A DNA stretch of 64,000 nucleotides from Microbacterium candidum (GCF_030315975.1 NZ_JASXSZ010000001.1:620001-684000); one strand, 5' to 3'; shown: positions 1-9,112, numbered from the stretch's first letter. The notes: a model not told the origin generated them from the sequence alone. Numbers and translations are program-made.

Positions 1-393
1 GAAGTCGAGCACGGTCGACGCGGCGCCGGACAGGGGCACCAGCATCCTCGGGAAGAACACCTTCGATACGAGCGCCTGGTTCGCGACCAGCGATGATGCG
101 GCACGCGACAGCGTGCTCGAGAACAGCGTCCACGCGAGCATGCTCATGAAGGTGAACAGGAACGGCGGGATGCCGCCGTACGAGATCTTCGCGACCGCGC
201 CGAAGATGATCGCGAAGATGCCCGCGGACGCGAGCGGCTGGATGAGCACCCAGGCGACGCCGACGAATGTCTGGCGGTAGCGCAGCACGATGTCGCGCTG
301 GCCGAACCGCATCGCGACCTCTCGCGCCTCCCACAGCTCCCGCCACGGCGGCAGCGCGAGCCGGCCGGGAGGCGTGATGACGGTGGGACGCAC
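1..393 (-). CDS. Polysaccharide ABC exporter permease (Wzm/TagG type), partial
   Basis: This is the N-terminal 131 codons of an ABC-2 type membrane permease that exports lipid-linked O-antigen, teichoic acid or capsule chains together with a Wzt/TagH ATPase. The gene starts at GTG (393-391) and runs off the left edge. The reading shows the family's amphipathic start (PPWRELWEAREVAMRFGQRD), then IVLRYRQTFVGVAWVLIQPL leading into the first membrane segment, a second hydrophobic stretch, and the ANQALVSKVFFPRMLVPLS region. It is divergent from the glycosyltransferase at 434. The partner ATPase is expected further left, outside the window. Family confident; exported polymer unknown. Confidence 0.85.
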   Translation of the reverse strand, partial: MRPTVITPPGRLALPPWRELWEAREVAMRFGQRDIVLRYRQTFVGVAWVLIQPLASAGIFAIIFGAVAKISYGGIPPFLFTFMSMLAWTLFSSTLSRAASSLVANQALVSKVFFPRMLVPLSGAASTVLDF

Positions 394-421
394 CCAACGA
401 TCGTACCGGCGTGCCCTTCCG

Positions 422-427
422 TAGGAT
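422..427 (+). promoter_or_regulatory. -10 element TAGGAT of a leaderless promoter
   Basis: TAGGAT lies exactly six bases before the ATG at 434, so transcription should start at or next to the start codon. The same spacing recurs at several other genes in the window. Confidence 0.55.
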
Positions 428-433
428 GGCCGC

Positions 434-1579
434 ATGCCGGGGGAGCGCGTCATCCATCTGATCACGCCTGGTGACCACTTCTCTCCCCGTACGGGCTCGG
501 CGATCCCGACCGTCGTCGATGGTCTCGCGCGCGCTGCGGAGCGGGCCGGTGCGCCCCGGCATGCGGTCGTCCTCGACGAATCGACCTGGACGCCGCGGTA
601 CGACAGCGCGGACATCATCGAATACGTACGCGCGCCGGGACCGACCAGGCTCGAGCGGTACACGGACCCCCTGCGCGGACGGATGGGGATGCCACGCGCA
701 GCCGGCGCCCGATACTACGAGCCGCTCGCCGCGGCCGTAAGCGACCTGCCGCCGAGTGTCGTCCTCGCCCACAATGCGCCGATCGTGCCGTGGCTCCTCC
801 GCGACAGCGCCCACACCGTCGTCCTATACGCGCACAACGACCTCTGGGGGACCTACTCGCGCGCAGAAGCAGGTCGGGCGCTGAGGGATGCTGCGGCCAT
901 CGTCTGCGTCAGCGAGTCGCTCGCCAGCACCACTCGCGAGCGGGTGCCCGCGGGAATCGCCGAGCGGATCCACGTGGTCCGCAGCGGGGTGGACCCGCAG
1001 CAGTTCACCCCGCGGGTCGCGCGGGCCGACGGCCCCGTCCGCATCGCCTTCATGGGCCGGGTCATTCCGGACAAGGGCCCGGATGTGCTGCTGCGCGCAG
1101 CCTCCGAACTCGACAGCGCGCATGCGGAGATCGTCATCATCGGCCGCCCGGGTTTCGCCGCCGATGCGCCCCTGAGCGACTACGAACGAGAGCTCCGCCG
1201 GCTGGCGGGGGAGTCGAGGATCCCGGTGCGGTTCGCGGGATTCGCCGCCCGCACGGAGCTCGCGGAAGAGCTTCGCGCCGTCGACGTGTTCGTCGTCCCC
1301 TCCCGGTGGAACGAACCGGCGACACTGACGGTCGGGGAGGCTCTCGCCACCGGCTTGCCGACGGTCGCGAGCGACATCGGCGGGATTCCCGAGATGCTGG
1401 GCGATGCGGGGATGCTCGTACCAGCGGACGACCCGCCGGCGCTGGCGGCCGCGCTGAGGGGTCTGCTCGCCGATCCCGACGCCCGCGGACGGTGGTCGCA
1501 GAAGGCTCGCGCACGCGCCGAAGCACGCGACTGGTCGTGGTCGTGGACGCATCTCTCGCACGTGCTCGACGGTCTGTGA
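434..1579 (+). CDS. Glycosyltransferase family 4 (GT-B fold)
   Basis: Cytoplasmic GT4 glycosyltransferase of 381 aa. The C-terminal half has the nucleotide-sugar-binding domain, with IAFMGRVIPDKGPDVLLRAA opening the second Rossmann fold. It also has the E-x7-E signature in NEPATLTVGEALATGLPTVA, followed by SDIGGIPEML. The N-terminal half (HLITPGDHFSPRTGSAIPTV) is the usual acceptor domain with a glycine-rich loop. The start is set by a -10 TAGGAT six bases upstream, so the mRNA is probably leaderless. It is divergent from the export permease and next to six other glycosyltransferases, so it probably adds one sugar of a surface polysaccharide. Donor and acceptor cannot be read from sequence. 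Confidence 0.85.
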   Translation: MPGERVIHLITPGDHFSPRTGSAIPTVVDGLARAAERAGAPRHAVVLDESTWTPRYDSADIIEYVRAPGPTRLERYTDPLRGRMGMPRAAGARYYEPLAAAVSDLPPSVVLAHNAPIVPWLLRDSAHTVVLYAHNDLWGTYSRAEAGRALRDAAAIVCVSESLASTTRERVPAGIAERIHVVRSGVDPQQFTPRVARADGPVRIAFMGRVIPDKGPDVLLRAASELDSAHAEIVIIGRPGFAADAPLSDYERELRRLAGESRIPVRFAGFAARTELAEELRAVDVFVVPSRWNEPATLTVGEALATGLPTVASDIGGIPEMLGDAGMLVPADDPPALAAALRGLLADPDARGRWSQKARARAEARDWSWSWTHLSHVLDGL

Positions 1580-1611
1580 TCGCCGGCCGTCGTCGTCGCG
1601 CGCCGAGCGCC

Positions 1612-2718
1612 TCAGCTCAGGCGGTCGATGACGGCGCGCATCGCGGCCGCGCGATCGTCCCATCCGGGGACGTCGGCATCCGCACCCTCGGGGAAGACGG
1701 TCGACGCGGGGATGGCCGCGGCCGCGGCCAGCGGGAAGGTCGACGGCGGAACGACGCGGATGCGGCCGCCCACCGCTTCCCGGAAGCCCGCCACGGCGGT
1801 CGAGACGACGTGCCGGCCCACGGCCTCGTACTCGTACAGCTTGATGGGGTCGAGGCTGTCCGTGAACGGCGTGACGACATGCGGCACGACGAGCACATCG
1901 GCGTGCTGCAGGTAGGCGATGACGTCGTCGTGGGGGCGTGCACCGAGCAGCAGCACGCCCGAGTCGCGCAGGAGGGCCGTGTCGGCGGGGTCCAGGGCGT
2001 TCGGGCCCACGAGGACGAGCCGACTGTCGGTTCCCAGGGTGCGCGCCGTCGAGACGCAGAGATCGACGTCGAGCCGATCGCGGTGGAGCGTCCCGACGTA
2101 GACGGCGGAGCGCTCCGGCAGATCGGCGGGCCGGGGGTGCGGGACGCGGTAGGCGTCGACGTCGACCGCGTTCGGGATGAGGACGACGTCGGGGCGCTCG
2201 CCGGACTTGCGCCGCACCAGCTCGCGCGAGCACGCCACGACGGCTTCTGCATGCGCGAGCAGCCACGTCTCGTCTGCGCGCACCCGGTCGAGTTCGGCCG
2301 CGGGACGATCCGCCGCCACCCAATCGTCCGTGATGTCATACAGCGCCAGCCACCCCGTGAGGCGGGCGAGGGGAGCTGCGCCCGGATCGTTGACCCAGAG
2401 GAAAGGATGCGTCATCCCTGCGTGCCGCACGGCGGCCTGCACCGCACGCGCGAGGCGCAGATCGGCGCGCGGATCGACGCGACGTGGCAGCATCTTCATC
2501 GGCCGGAACCGCAGCAGGCGCCCGCCGTAGCCGGCAGGCGTCACTCGCATTCCACGGGACGGGCGGCGGCGCGACACCACATCGTGCAGCGGATCGGCCG
2601 CGGGCTCGACGAACAGCACGCGCAGCGCGGCATCGGTGTCCAGCAGGCGCGAGACGAGGTGTTGATTGCGGCGCCACACGTCGTCCCACGGCTCGAGCGA
2701 CATCACGACGAGGTCCAT
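1612..2718 (-). CDS. Glycosyltransferase, TuaH-like
   Basis: GT-B glycosyltransferase of 368 aa, resembling the teichuronic-acid enzyme TuaH and related GT1/GT4 proteins. The N-terminus (DLVVMSLEPWDDVWRRNQHL) is typical of the group that starts with a 'W..v.qR.q.l' segment. The C-terminal domain has VYVGTLHRDRLD and the donor-site motif DPIKLYEYEAVGRHVVST. It is the last gene of a four-gene leftward run (6012 to 1612). Its ATG overlaps the stop of the preceding gene by one base (TGATG), so translation is probably coupled. Role in surface polysaccharide assembly is inferred from context; substrate unknown. Confidence 0.8.
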   Translation of the reverse strand: MDLVVMSLEPWDDVWRRNQHLVSRLLDTDAALRVLFVEPAADPLHDVVSRRRPSRGMRVTPAGYGGRLLRFRPMKMLPRRVDPRADLRLARAVQAAVRHAGMTHPFLWVNDPGAAPLARLTGWLALYDITDDWVAADRPAAELDRVRADETWLLAHAEAVVACSRELVRRKSGERPDVVLIPNAVDVDAYRVPHPRPADLPERSAVYVGTLHRDRLDVDLCVSTARTLGTDSRLVLVGPNALDPADTALLRDSGVLLLGARPHDDVIAYLQHADVLVVPHVVTPFTDSLDPIKLYEYEAVGRHVVSTAVAGFREAVGGRIRVVPPSTFPLAAAAAIPASTVFPEGADADVPGWDDRAAAMRAVIDRLS

Positions 2719-3746
2719 CAGTGATGCCTCCGCTCGATCGCGGCGCGGTAGACGGCCTCGGTTCCGGCGGCCTGCGCGGCGATGGAGAATTCGGTGCGCT
2801 GGCGCTCCCGAACCGCCGCGCCGAGCGCGGCGCGGCCGGGTTCATCCGCCACGAGGGAGATGAGGCTGCGGGCAGCCGCATCCGGGTCCTCTGCCTCGTA
2901 GAGCGCCCGCGGATCGAGCCCGTCGAGGATCTCAGTGTGCCCGCCGGCATCGGCCGCGACGACCGGGGTCCCGGATGCCATCGCCTCGAGCACCGCGAGC
3001 CCGAGGCCTTCGACGGTGCACGGCGCCAGGAAGACGCCCGCGCGCTGCATGAGCGACGGGACATCGGTGCGGACGCCGAGGAAACGGGCGCTCACGCCGA
3101 GTTCCGCCGCCAGCGCCTCGAGCCGCACACGTTGGGCGCCGTCGCCCGCGATGTCCAGGGTCCACCCGGAGTCGGCGAGACGGGAGCTCGCAAATGCGCG
3201 GATGCCGAGGTCGGTGCGCTTCTCGACCTCGAGCCGCTGCGCCATCAGGACGATCCTCTGCCGCGAGACCCCGGCGTCCTCCACATTCTCGACACCGGAG
3301 TGCACGACGGTGCTGGGCCGGCCGATCGCCTCCGCGACCGCGCGGCTGATGGAGATCTCGGCATCGATGCGATTGCCGATGAGGGCGTCGATCCGGATCG
3401 GGCCGATCGTGCCGCGCGGGCTCGTGAAGTGCCGCGTGGACACGATCGGCGGCCGGGACCGTCCACCTCGGAGTGCCAGGACCGCGCCGAGGTCCGCAGC
3501 GGTCATGTGCGAGTTGACGACATCGAACCGTTCACGGAGAGGCCGCACGGCCCGCGTCACGTCCGCGGTCGTGACCGCGGGCGTATGGGCCACTCCCGCG
3601 GCGTCGAGCGCGGGCCGCATCCGCTTCGGGTCTCCACCGATGACGTGCACCTCGTCGCCGCGCGCCGCCTGGGCGACGGCGAGGCTGAGGGCGTAGCGTT
3701 CGACACCGGCGAAACCGTCCGAGCGGATCGCATGAAGGACCCTCAC
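2718..3746 (-). CDS. Glycosyltransferase family 4
   Basis: GT4 glycosyltransferase of 342 aa. The start is the GTG at 3746-3744, overlapping the previous gene's TGA as GTGA. It gives VRVLHAIRSDGFAGVERYAL, a standard GT4 N-terminus with the glycine loop, whereas the longer upstream frame is low-complexity arginine-rich shadow. The donor domain shows RIVLMAQRLEVEKRTDLGIRA and the E-x7-E region CTVEGLGLAVLEAMASGTPV. It also contains ISRAVAEAIGRPSTVVHSGV, the linker typical of the family. Third gene of a coupled four-gene run; product probably cytoplasmic or membrane-associated. Sugar unknown. Confidence 0.82.
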   Translation of the reverse strand: MRVLHAIRSDGFAGVERYALSLAVAQAARGDEVHVIGGDPKRMRPALDAAGVAHTPAVTTADVTRAVRPLRERFDVVNSHMTAADLGAVLALRGGRSRPPIVSTRHFTSPRGTIGPIRIDALIGNRIDAEISISRAVAEAIGRPSTVVHSGVENVEDAGVSRQRIVLMAQRLEVEKRTDLGIRAFASSRLADSGWTLDIAGDGAQRVRLEALAAELGVSARFLGVRTDVPSLMQRAGVFLAPCTVEGLGLAVLEAMASGTPVVAADAGGHTEILDGLDPRALYEAEDPDAAARSLISLVADEPGRAALGAAVRERQRTEFSIAAQAAGTEAVYRAAIERRHH

Positions 3747-4858
3747 TGGCGCGCTCCAGCGACCTCGAGCGTGCGGACGAGATCCAGGTACCGTTGCGCG
3801 ATCTGAGCCCAGCCGTAGCGCTCGGCGACGTCTCGGGCGGCGCGCGCCGCTTCGTCCCTTTCCCGCGCGGCGGCGTTTCGGAGGGCTTGCGCGATCGCGG
3901 CCGACTCGGGGTGCACGATCTCTCCCGCGCGACCGTCGGCGAGCAGCTCGGGGGCGGCGCCGACCGGGGTCGCGATCGCGGGCACGCCGCACGCCAGCGC
4001 CTCGAGGACGACGAGAGCATTGGCTTCATAGGCGCTCGGCAGCACGAGGACGTCAGCAGCGTGCAGGACCGGAAGAACATCGGGCAGTGTGCCGAGGAAG
4101 GTCACTCGGGCATCCAGCCCTTGCGCTTCCACCGCGATTCGGGCCTGCCGCACGTCAGCGGGTGAGCCCCCCGCGACGACGAGGTGCACGCCCGCCGCGG
4201 CCGGAAGCGCGGCCAGGACGAGAGGAAGGCCTTTTCGATCGAACTCGTGGCCGACGAACACGGCGACGAAGGCGTCACGCGGAAGTTGCAGCGCGTCGCG
4301 TCCGCGTTCTCGCTCCGTCGGCGAAGGGACGCGGAAGCGCTCCAGATCGACGCCGTTCGGGATCACGGTGATCGGCGGATGCACCCGACCGTACTCTGCG
4401 CGCAGTGCCGCGGCCTCGCCCTGGGTGAGCGCGACAACCGCACGGTGGACAGAGCCCCGATAGCGGATGCGGTCTCGCGCGATGGTGAAGATGTGCAACG
4501 GATTGCGGACGATGCGCCAGGCGAAGTGCCCGCGGGCACGCAGCGACGCCTGCAGCACGCCGTGATTCACGTAGATGTCTCCCGCCATCACGTCGTTGTG
4601 GCAGATCGCGATGGCATCCGCGCTGCTGCGGAGGCGGCGACGAGCGAGGATCGTCCCCACCGTGCTGAACCAGAGGACGTTCCGCGCGCGCGTCAGACGG
4701 CCGACCGAGCCGTGGGACGCAGCGAGCCCGCTGTCACGCAGGGTGAATCGCGAGGTCTGCACTCCGAGATGATCGAACGCGCGCTCGAGCTCGTAGGCGA
4801 CGCCGCCCACTCCACTTCCCGGTGCGATCTCCGGTGCGATCTGGATGATGCGCGTCAT
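3743..4858 (-). CDS. Glycosyltransferase family 4 (tandem paralogue A)
   Basis: GT4 glycosyltransferase of 371 aa. The N-terminus MTRIIQIAPEIAPGSGVGGV matches that of the next upstream gene (MTRIVQVVPFMSAGSGVAGV) nearly position by position, and similarity continues through DIYVNHGVL, VIPNGVDL and VGHEFDRKGLP, so the two arose by tandem duplication. The donor domain has the E-x7-E segment YEANALVVLEALACGVPAI. It overlaps both neighbours by 4 bp (ATGA with the gene before, GTGA with the gene after), which indicates an operon with coupled translation. Probably adds a sugar in the same polymer as its paralogue; specificity unknown. Confidence 0.84.
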   Translation of the reverse strand: MTRIIQIAPEIAPGSGVGGVAYELERAFDHLGVQTSRFTLRDSGLAASHGSVGRLTRARNVLWFSTVGTILARRRLRSSADAIAICHNDVMAGDIYVNHGVLQASLRARGHFAWRIVRNPLHIFTIARDRIRYRGSVHRAVVALTQGEAAALRAEYGRVHPPITVIPNGVDLERFRVPSPTERERGRDALQLPRDAFVAVFVGHEFDRKGLPLVLAALPAAAGVHLVVAGGSPADVRQARIAVEAQGLDARVTFLGTLPDVLPVLHAADVLVLPSAYEANALVVLEALACGVPAIATPVGAAPELLADGRAGEIVHPESAAIAQALRNAAARERDEAARAARDVAERYGWAQIAQRYLDLVRTLEVAGARQ

Positions 4859-6012
4859 GCGCGTCTCGCGCTCGCCGCCGACTCGGCGGCCTTCTCCGCG
4901 GCGATCTCATTCGCGAGGTCCAGGTACTGCTGGGCGATGGCCGCCCAGGAATACCCCTCGACGCTCTCACGCGCGGCGACGGCGTACGTGCCAGGGAGCT
5001 GGGCGGCGATGCGCTCGAGCCGGTCGGCGATCTCGACCGGCTCGCGGTCCACGAGGTATCCGTTGACGCCGTCGACGACGACCTCGGGGGCGACGCCGAC
5101 ACGCGTCGCCACGACCGGAAGCCCTGAGGCGAGGGCCTCGAGGAAGACCAGGCCGCTCGACTCGTAGACGCTCGGCAGGACGAACATGTCTGCGGCGGCG
5201 AGGTACTTCTGCACACCGGTCTGTTGGCCGAGGAGCATCACACGATCGGCAACACCGTGCTTCTCGGCGAGCTGCTGTGCGTCGGCGACCATCTTCGCGT
5301 TGCCCCCGATGACGAGCAGCAGCACCGTCGGCGCGTGCGCAAGCGCCTCGATCGCGGTCGGGAGACCCTTGCGGTCGAATTCGTGGCCGATGAAGAGCGC
5401 GACGCGGTCTTCATCGTCGAGTCGGAACAACTCGCGCGCCTCGGCGCGTTCGGCGGGGGACGGCGGGCGGTACGCGTCGAGGTCGACCCCGTTGGAGATG
5501 ACGGCGACCGGCATCCCTATGCGCCCGTAGCTGTTGCGGAGAGTCTGGACCTCGGCTTTCGTCAACGCGACGATCCGTCGGTGCGCGTGGCCGCGATAAC
5601 GCGCCCGATCCCGGAAGTGGACGTACACGCGGGCGGGATCGATGAGGAGGCGGAGCCCGGCACGCCCACGCGCGCGCATCGCGGCGAACAGCACCCCGTG
5701 ATTGACGTAGACATCTCCGATCGTCACGTTGCTGTGGACGATCGACACCGCATCGGGCTGGGCGGCGAGATACGCGCGGGTGCGTCGTGTACCAACCGTC
5801 GACATCCAGACGACCCGCCACGAGGTCACGATCCGTGCGGTCTTGCGCCCGCGCATGCGGATCACGTCGCCCTTGCCCCGCCGCATGTCGGGGAACGTGT
5901 ACGCCTCGACGTCCGCCCCGAGCCTGCGCAGTTCGCGATCGAGATTCCACGCCACTCCGGCGACGCCGGAGCCGGCGCTCATGAAGGGAACGACCTGCAC
6001 GATCCGTGTCAT
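4855..6012 (-). CDS. Glycosyltransferase family 4 (tandem paralogue B)
   Basis: GT4 glycosyltransferase of 385 aa, first gene of the leftward run. I place the start at the ATG 6012-6010 because the resulting N-terminus aligns with its paralogue at 3743-4858; seven further upstream codons are open but not needed. Motifs include VALFIGHEFDRKGLPTAIEA, VISNGVDLDAYRPPS and the donor signature YESSGLVFLEALASGLPVVA. The segment DVYVNHGVLFAAMRARGRAG is shared with the paralogue and may define acceptor recognition in this pair. Divergent from the MauE-like gene at 6110, with less than 100 bp between them. Confidence 0.84.
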   Translation of the reverse strand: MTRIVQVVPFMSAGSGVAGVAWNLDRELRRLGADVEAYTFPDMRRGKGDVIRMRGRKTARIVTSWRVVWMSTVGTRRTRAYLAAQPDAVSIVHSNVTIGDVYVNHGVLFAAMRARGRAGLRLLIDPARVYVHFRDRARYRGHAHRRIVALTKAEVQTLRNSYGRIGMPVAVISNGVDLDAYRPPSPAERAEARELFRLDDEDRVALFIGHEFDRKGLPTAIEALAHAPTVLLLVIGGNAKMVADAQQLAEKHGVADRVMLLGQQTGVQKYLAAADMFVLPSVYESSGLVFLEALASGLPVVATRVGVAPEVVVDGVNGYLVDREPVEIADRLERIAAQLPGTYAVAARESVEGYSWAAIAQQYLDLANEIAAEKAAESAASARRA

Positions 6013-6109
6013 GCGGCGCCCTCCCCTCGGCATGCTGCCCTCAGCCTATCCGCGCGCTCCTGCGCTGTATCCTGCGCCACCTCCGCCGCCGCGGCACTAC
6101 CCTGAACCC

Positions 6110-7153
6110 ATGCCGGCAGCCTTCCCGATCGCGTTCCCGCTCGTGCTCGCGGCCGTTCTCGTCGCTAGCGCCATCGCGAAGCTGCGCACGCCCGACGATC
6201 TCGCGGGCTGGGCGGATCTCGGTGTGCCGGCGGCGTTCCGTCGGGACTGGCTGCGCCGCCTGCATCCGTGGGGCGAGCTCGTGCTGGGGTTGGCCGTCGC
6301 ACTCCTCGGAGGGTGGCTCGGTCTCCTCGCCGCACTCGCCGCGGTCGCGCTCATGCTCGTCTATGCGGTCCTCGTGGCGCGCGTGGCGGCGCGGGCCGAC
6401 GACACCTCGTGTGCGTGCTTCGGTGCGCGCAAGCGGGTGACGCGCGTGACAGTCGCGCGCAACGTGTGGCTGACCGTGCTGGCTGTCGCATCGACGGCGG
6501 TGATCTGGACGACGCCGCTCCTCGGCGGGGCGCTGTCCGCGGGTATCCCGGACTGGTCCTGGCTCGTCGCGCTCGCGGTCGCGGGTGTGACGACGGCGTT
6601 CGTGCTGTGGCCTGATGAGGCCGAGGATGCAACGAAGGCGACGGATGCCGGGGGTCTGTCGGATGCGATGGCTCGAGCCATCGCGGACGCACAGGGTGAC
6701 GACGAGCTCGACTACATCCGCACCCGCACGCCCGCGGTGCCGGTGACGCTCGCCGACGGCTCGATCGTGAACCTCCGGACGCTCAGCATGACCCGGCCGA
6801 TCCTTCTTCTTGCGGTGTCGTCGACGTGCGGAGTCTGCGAGCCCGTGTATGTGAAACGCGACGAGTATCGGCAACTTCTGCCGGAGGTCGACGTGAGGCT
6901 GCTGCTGACCGTGTCCTCGGACGAATCCGGGTGGACCGAAACGACCGAGCCGCAGTCTCTCCACGACGTGGGCGGCTATGTGCGGGGCTCGATCAGCGAT
7001 TGGGCCACACCGTCCGCCGTTCTCCTCGGTGGGGACGGCCTGCTCGCAGGCGGTCCCGTGACGGGGCATGAGGCCATCGACGACTTCGTCGGGGACATCT
7101 ACGAGAGCCTGCACGGCGAGCGACCGCCCGCCGAAGCGCCGTCACCGGCCTGA
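6110..7153 (+). CDS. MauE/DoxX-like membrane protein fused to thioredoxin-like domain
   Basis: 347-aa protein in two parts. Residues about 1-165 are a MauE-type four-helix membrane domain with the family's Cys pair motif in DDTSCACFGARKRV. Residues about 200-335 form a thioredoxin-like (TlpA-type) domain with the redox motif SSTCGVCEPV (C-G-V-C). MauE proteins are thought to pass reducing power or support disulfide formation, so this is probably a single-chain membrane thiol-disulfide protein whose redox domain faces either side. The start is the ATG at 6110, six bases after a TACCCT -10 element (leaderless); a longer upstream frame is shadow. It sits between glycosyltransferase genes. Its 3' end overlaps the convergent gene at 7142 by 12 bp. 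Substrate unknown. Confidence 0.75.
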   Translation: MPAAFPIAFPLVLAAVLVASAIAKLRTPDDLAGWADLGVPAAFRRDWLRRLHPWGELVLGLAVALLGGWLGLLAALAAVALMLVYAVLVARVAARADDTSCACFGARKRVTRVTVARNVWLTVLAVASTAVIWTTPLLGGALSAGIPDWSWLVALAVAGVTTAFVLWPDEAEDATKATDAGGLSDAMARAIADAQGDDELDYIRTRTPAVPVTLADGSIVNLRTLSMTRPILLLAVSSTCGVCEPVYVKRDEYRQLLPEVDVRLLLTVSSDESGWTETTEPQSLHDVGGYVRGSISDWATPSAVLLGGDGLLAGGPVTGHEAIDDFVGDIYESLHGERPPAEAPSPA

Positions 7154-9112
7154 CAGGCGCGCCTCCACGCGGACGGGTCCGAGTCGGTAGAGGGCGGCGC
7201 GGCGGCGCGCGGACCGGCCGCGCTCGCCGGGGAGCAGCACCGAACGCGCCATCGCGCCGAGCCAGACGGCCGTGCGGGCGAGCGACCACCCGGCCGGGCC
7301 GAAGTGCTTGCGGTGATACCGCTCCTGCGACGCGTGGAAGTGGGCCTCGCGCACCCGCTCGTCGCTCGAGGTCCCGGCGCCTTCGTGGAGTGCCGCCACG
7401 CCCGCCGCGCACCCATGCCGCCAGCCGAGTCGCCAGGCGCGATACGCCCAGTCGGTCTCTTCGGCGTAGAGGAAGAACCGCTCGTCGAAGCCTCCGACCT
7501 GCTCGAGGGCCTCGGCGCGCAGGAGCATGACGGCCCCGATCACGTACGTGCCGCCGGCCTCGAACCGACCCAGCCCCGCCGCCTCCAGCCACGAGTTGAG
7601 CGGAGAGGGGAACGGCCACTCGACGCGCGCGGCATGGCCACCATCATCCGTCTGCTGGGGTGCGACACTGGCGAGTCGCGGGTCCGCGTGCAAGGCGGCC
7701 TGCAGAGCGGCGATGGCATCCGGAGCGATCCGTGCATCCGGGTTCAGCAGCAGCACGTCCGCGTCGGGGAGGAGCCGGTTCGCGAGTCCGAGGTTGACGC
7801 CCGCCGCGAAGCCGCCGTTGCGACCGGCGTCGAAGTAGCGCACGCCGAGCTCGGCGCAGAGGTCCGCGATCTCGGGCAGCGACGAGTTGTCGACGACCGT
7901 GACCGCGAGGGTGCGTACGGGCTCGAGCGCCGCGCGCAGGAGGTCCGGCGCCCCGTAGGCGACGACGATGATCTCGACTGCGCGCGGCTCGGTCTCGCTG
8001 GCGTGCGCAACGGAGGGCGCGGGCTCGTGCATCACCGAGCGATAGAGCGCGAGATAGTCCCCCGCCACAGCATCCCACGAGCACTCCGCCGCCCGTACGA
8101 AGCCCGCCGCCCGGAGCTCGGAAGAGCGTGACACGGCGTCGAGCAGACCCCTGCGGAGAGCCGGCGCATCCCCCCGCGGGACCACGATGCCTGCGCCGCC
8201 GACGACATCGGGGAGCGCACCGGAATCGCTTGCGACGACGGGGATGCCGCACGCCATCGCCTCGACGGCGACCCGGCCGAACTGCTCAGTCCACGTCGCG
8301 GTCGGCAGCGACGGCACCGCGAGGACATCGAGCGACCGATAGAACGCCGGCACGTCGTCCGGCTGCAGCGCCCCGAGGAGCTCGACGCGCCCCTCGAGTC
8401 CGCGGCGCGCGATCTCCGCCGGGAGGGCGGCTGCGAGCGGCCCGTCGCCGGCGATCCTGACCCGCATCCGCTCATCGCCGGCGACCGCGTCGAGCAGTAC
8501 GAGCACGCCCTTCTCCGCGACCAGCCGCCCGACGAAGCCGACGGTGAGGCCGGCGCGGTCATCGGGGGAGTCCGCCGCTTCCCTCGGCGCGAACTCCGCC
8601 GCATCCACCCCCAGCGGAATGACGCGCGCGCGGCCGGCGAACCCCTTGCGCTCGGCGATGTCCGCCGCCTCCGTGTTGCAGGCCGACACGCCGGATGCGG
8701 CGCGGAGCGCCGACCGCTCGAGCCACCGGAACGGGATCGGGTACCGCTTGTCGAGATTCTGGGCGGTGTACAGGACGAACGGTGACCGGACACCCGACAG
8801 CCAGCGCAGGAACCGGATCTCCGCCGTCGCGAGGGCGAACGGCTCCTCGTGCACGTCCACGACATCCCATCCGGCGCGCAGCGCCCGGAACACGGGGCGT
8901 GGGTCGTAGACGAAGAGGGCGGGATGCGAACCCCACGTGCGCACGCCCGTCACCCGCTCGCCGGGGAGGGGATGCGGGGACACGGACACGCCGCCCTCGA
9001 CCCACCGCTCGGCGCACAGAACCTCGACGTCGACGCCGCGGGAGGCGAGGGCGCGCTCGCGTCCGCGCCATGCGTCGACCACGGCGCTGTGCGAGATCCG
9101 CAGCACGCGCAC
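7142..9112 (-). CDS. Bifunctional GT4-GT2 glycosyltransferase fusion
   Basis: 656-aa fusion of two glycosyltransferases. Residues about 1-365 are a GT4 enzyme (LTVGFVGRLVAEKGVLVLLD; donor motif WTEQFGRVAVEAMACGIPVV). Residues about 380-656 are a GT2 enzyme of the rhamnosyltransferase WbbL type: VEIIVVAYGAPDLLRAALE, the NGGFAAGVNLGL segment, the acidic metal site LLLNPDARIAPDA and the catalytic-loop region FDERFFLYAEETDWAYRAWR. The start is the GTG at 9112 (VRVLRISHS), preceded by a GGGGGTGA ribosome site. One polypeptide could add two sugars in succession to a surface polysaccharide. Convergent with, and overlapping by 12 bp, the gene at 6110. Sugars unknown. Confidence 0.85.
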   Translation of the reverse strand: MRVLRISHSAVVDAWRGRERALASRGVDVEVLCAERWVEGGVSVSPHPLPGERVTGVRTWGSHPALFVYDPRPVFRALRAGWDVVDVHEEPFALATAEIRFLRWLSGVRSPFVLYTAQNLDKRYPIPFRWLERSALRAASGVSACNTEAADIAERKGFAGRARVIPLGVDAAEFAPREAADSPDDRAGLTVGFVGRLVAEKGVLVLLDAVAGDERMRVRIAGDGPLAAALPAEIARRGLEGRVELLGALQPDDVPAFYRSLDVLAVPSLPTATWTEQFGRVAVEAMACGIPVVASDSGALPDVVGGAGIVVPRGDAPALRRGLLDAVSRSSELRAAGFVRAAECSWDAVAGDYLALYRSVMHEPAPSVAHASETEPRAVEIIVVAYGAPDLLRAALEPVRTLAVTVVDNSSLPEIADLCAELGVRYFDAGRNGGFAAGVNLGLANRLLPDADVLLLNPDARIAPDAIAALQAALHADPRLASVAPQQTDDGGHAARVEWPFPSPLNSWLEAAGLGRFEAGGTYVIGAVMLLRAEALEQVGGFDERFFLYAEETDWAYRAWRLGWRHGCAAGVAALHEGAGTSSDERVREAHFHASQERYHRKHFGPAGWSLARTAVWLGAMARSVLLPGERGRSARRRAALYRLGPVRVEARLSGR

